This document shows, in pieces, positions 4,783-5,302 of a DNA stretch of 5,302 nt. Origin of the DNA: Halobacteriovoraceae bacterium (GTDB lineage: Bacteria; Bdellovibrionota; Bacteriovoracia; Bacteriovoracales; Bacteriovoracaceae). Numbering within the stretch: the first letter of the stretch is position 1; each line of letters opens with the position of its first letter. A model generated the notes under the pieces. The model had not been told where the DNA came from, searched no databases, and saw only the letters and a program-made list of their open reading frames with translations. The position numbers and the translations under genes were made by a program. The stretch spans positions 1 through 5,302 of the forward strand of contig JABJPQ010000098.1 of NCBI GenBank assembly GCA_018663815.1. The letters are read 5' to 3'.

Positions 4783-5302
4783 ATGGCACGTATAGATATT
4801 GTTATGCCACAAATGGGTGAATCAATTACAACTGGAACAATTACAAAATGGCATAAAGCTGTTGGTGATACAATTGACATTGATGAAATATTATTAGAGA
4901 TCTCAACAGATAAAGTTGAATCAGAAATACCATCTCCAGTAGAGGGAAAAATAGCAGAGATACTTTATCCGGAAGGGGAGACTATTGATGTTGGAAAACT
5001 CATCGCTGTAATTGAAGACGATATGAGTGCCGATATTTCGGCCAGTACTGCGAGTGCAGCTCCAGCTGCGAAACAAGAAGCTCCTGTCGCGGCTAGTTCT
5101 AATGCTGCACCAACAGTTTCAGAGGAGCAATCTGAAGGACGTAGATTCTATACTCCATTAGTTAAAAAATTAGCGAGTGAAAATGGCGTTGCGCTTAATG
5201 AGTTAGCTAACCTTACTGGTAGCGGAGCTGGAGGGAGAGTTAATCGTGCTGACTTTGAAAAATATTTAACGACCCGTGGAAGTGCTCCTGCTGCAAAAGC
5301 TA
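4783..5302 (+). CDS. 2-oxo acid dehydrogenase E2 (dihydrolipoamide acyltransferase), N-terminal part
   Basis: E2 is the core of a 2-oxo acid dehydrogenase complex: its lipoyl arm carries the acyl group from E1 to CoA and then passes electrons to E3 (LpdA, next upstream). The visible 173 residues begin with a lipoyl domain (about 3-78) containing EISTDKVESEIPSP (39-52), where Lys44 is the lipoylation site. An Ala/Pro/Ser-rich flexible linker follows (about 82-118). A peripheral subunit-binding domain comes next (about 122-161), with TPLVKKLASENGV and TGSGAGGRV, which docks E1 or E3. A second Ala-rich linker starts at about 166. The catalytic acyltransferase domain lies beyond the window, so the frame is cut, not broken. 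Only one lipoyl domain precedes the binding domain. The ATG at 4783 has AGGAG (4769-4773) nine bases ahead. The N-terminus MPQMGESITTGTITKW resembles succinyl- or branched-chain-type E2 as much as pyruvate type, so no symbol is assigned. Confidence 0.95.
   Translation, partial: MARIDIVMPQMGESITTGTITKWHKAVGDTIDIDEILLEISTDKVESEIPSPVEGKIAEILYPEGETIDVGKLIAVIEDDMSADISASTASAAPAAKQEAPVAASSNAAPTVSEEQSEGRRFYTPLVKKLASENGVALNELANLTGSGAGGRVNRADFEKYLTTRGSAPAAKA

Overview
The window is AT-rich with short intergenic gaps and ordinary bacterial signals: AGGAG-like ribosome sites, TTGACA/TATAAT-type promoters and hairpin terminators. Protein style, base composition and gene content would fit a Gram-negative bacterium of the Bdellovibrionota (Bacteriovorax-like) type. 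That placement is an inference from general character; no marker gene is present to prove it.

Layout: (1) 1-402, + strand: the C-terminal end of a subtilisin-family (S8) serine protease whose start lies outside the window, followed by a hairpin at 438-465. (2) 403-1056: a 654-base stretch without a convincing protein gene. Its first half looks empty. Its second half (808-1013) holds a tandem TGTCCCCCA repeat, three copies of TATCCGCCA (the third inverted), a near-consensus sigma70-type promoter (TTGACA, 17 bases, GATAAT), and about 60 bases after the predicted start point a strong rho-independent terminator. Together these outline a roughly 90-nt transcription unit, most simply an unannotated small RNA. 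(3) 1057-3220, - strand: three genes, probably one operon, in transcription order: a DEDDh 3'-5' exonuclease with a WYL-like C-terminal domain, a 67-residue two-helix membrane protein, and a KamA/EpmB-family radical SAM aminomutase that overlaps the membrane protein gene by 29 bases. (4) 3221-3354: a divergent promoter region. The leftward promoter is placed so that transcription would begin at or next to the exonuclease ATG (leaderless); the rightward one gives a leader of about 34 nt with a good ribosome site. (5) 3355-5302, + strand: lpdA (E3, dihydrolipoyl dehydrogenase) and then the N-terminal third or so of a 2-oxo acid dehydrogenase E2 subunit, cut by the window end.

How the genes work together: E2 carries a lipoyl-lysine that swings between active sites and LpdA re-oxidises it, so the rightward operon makes two parts of one multienzyme complex of central carbon metabolism. 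The leftward operon mixes nucleic-acid processing with a lysine 2,3-aminomutase-type enzyme, and no shared pathway is obvious. The least explained part of the window is the promoter-operator-terminator unit at 808-1013.
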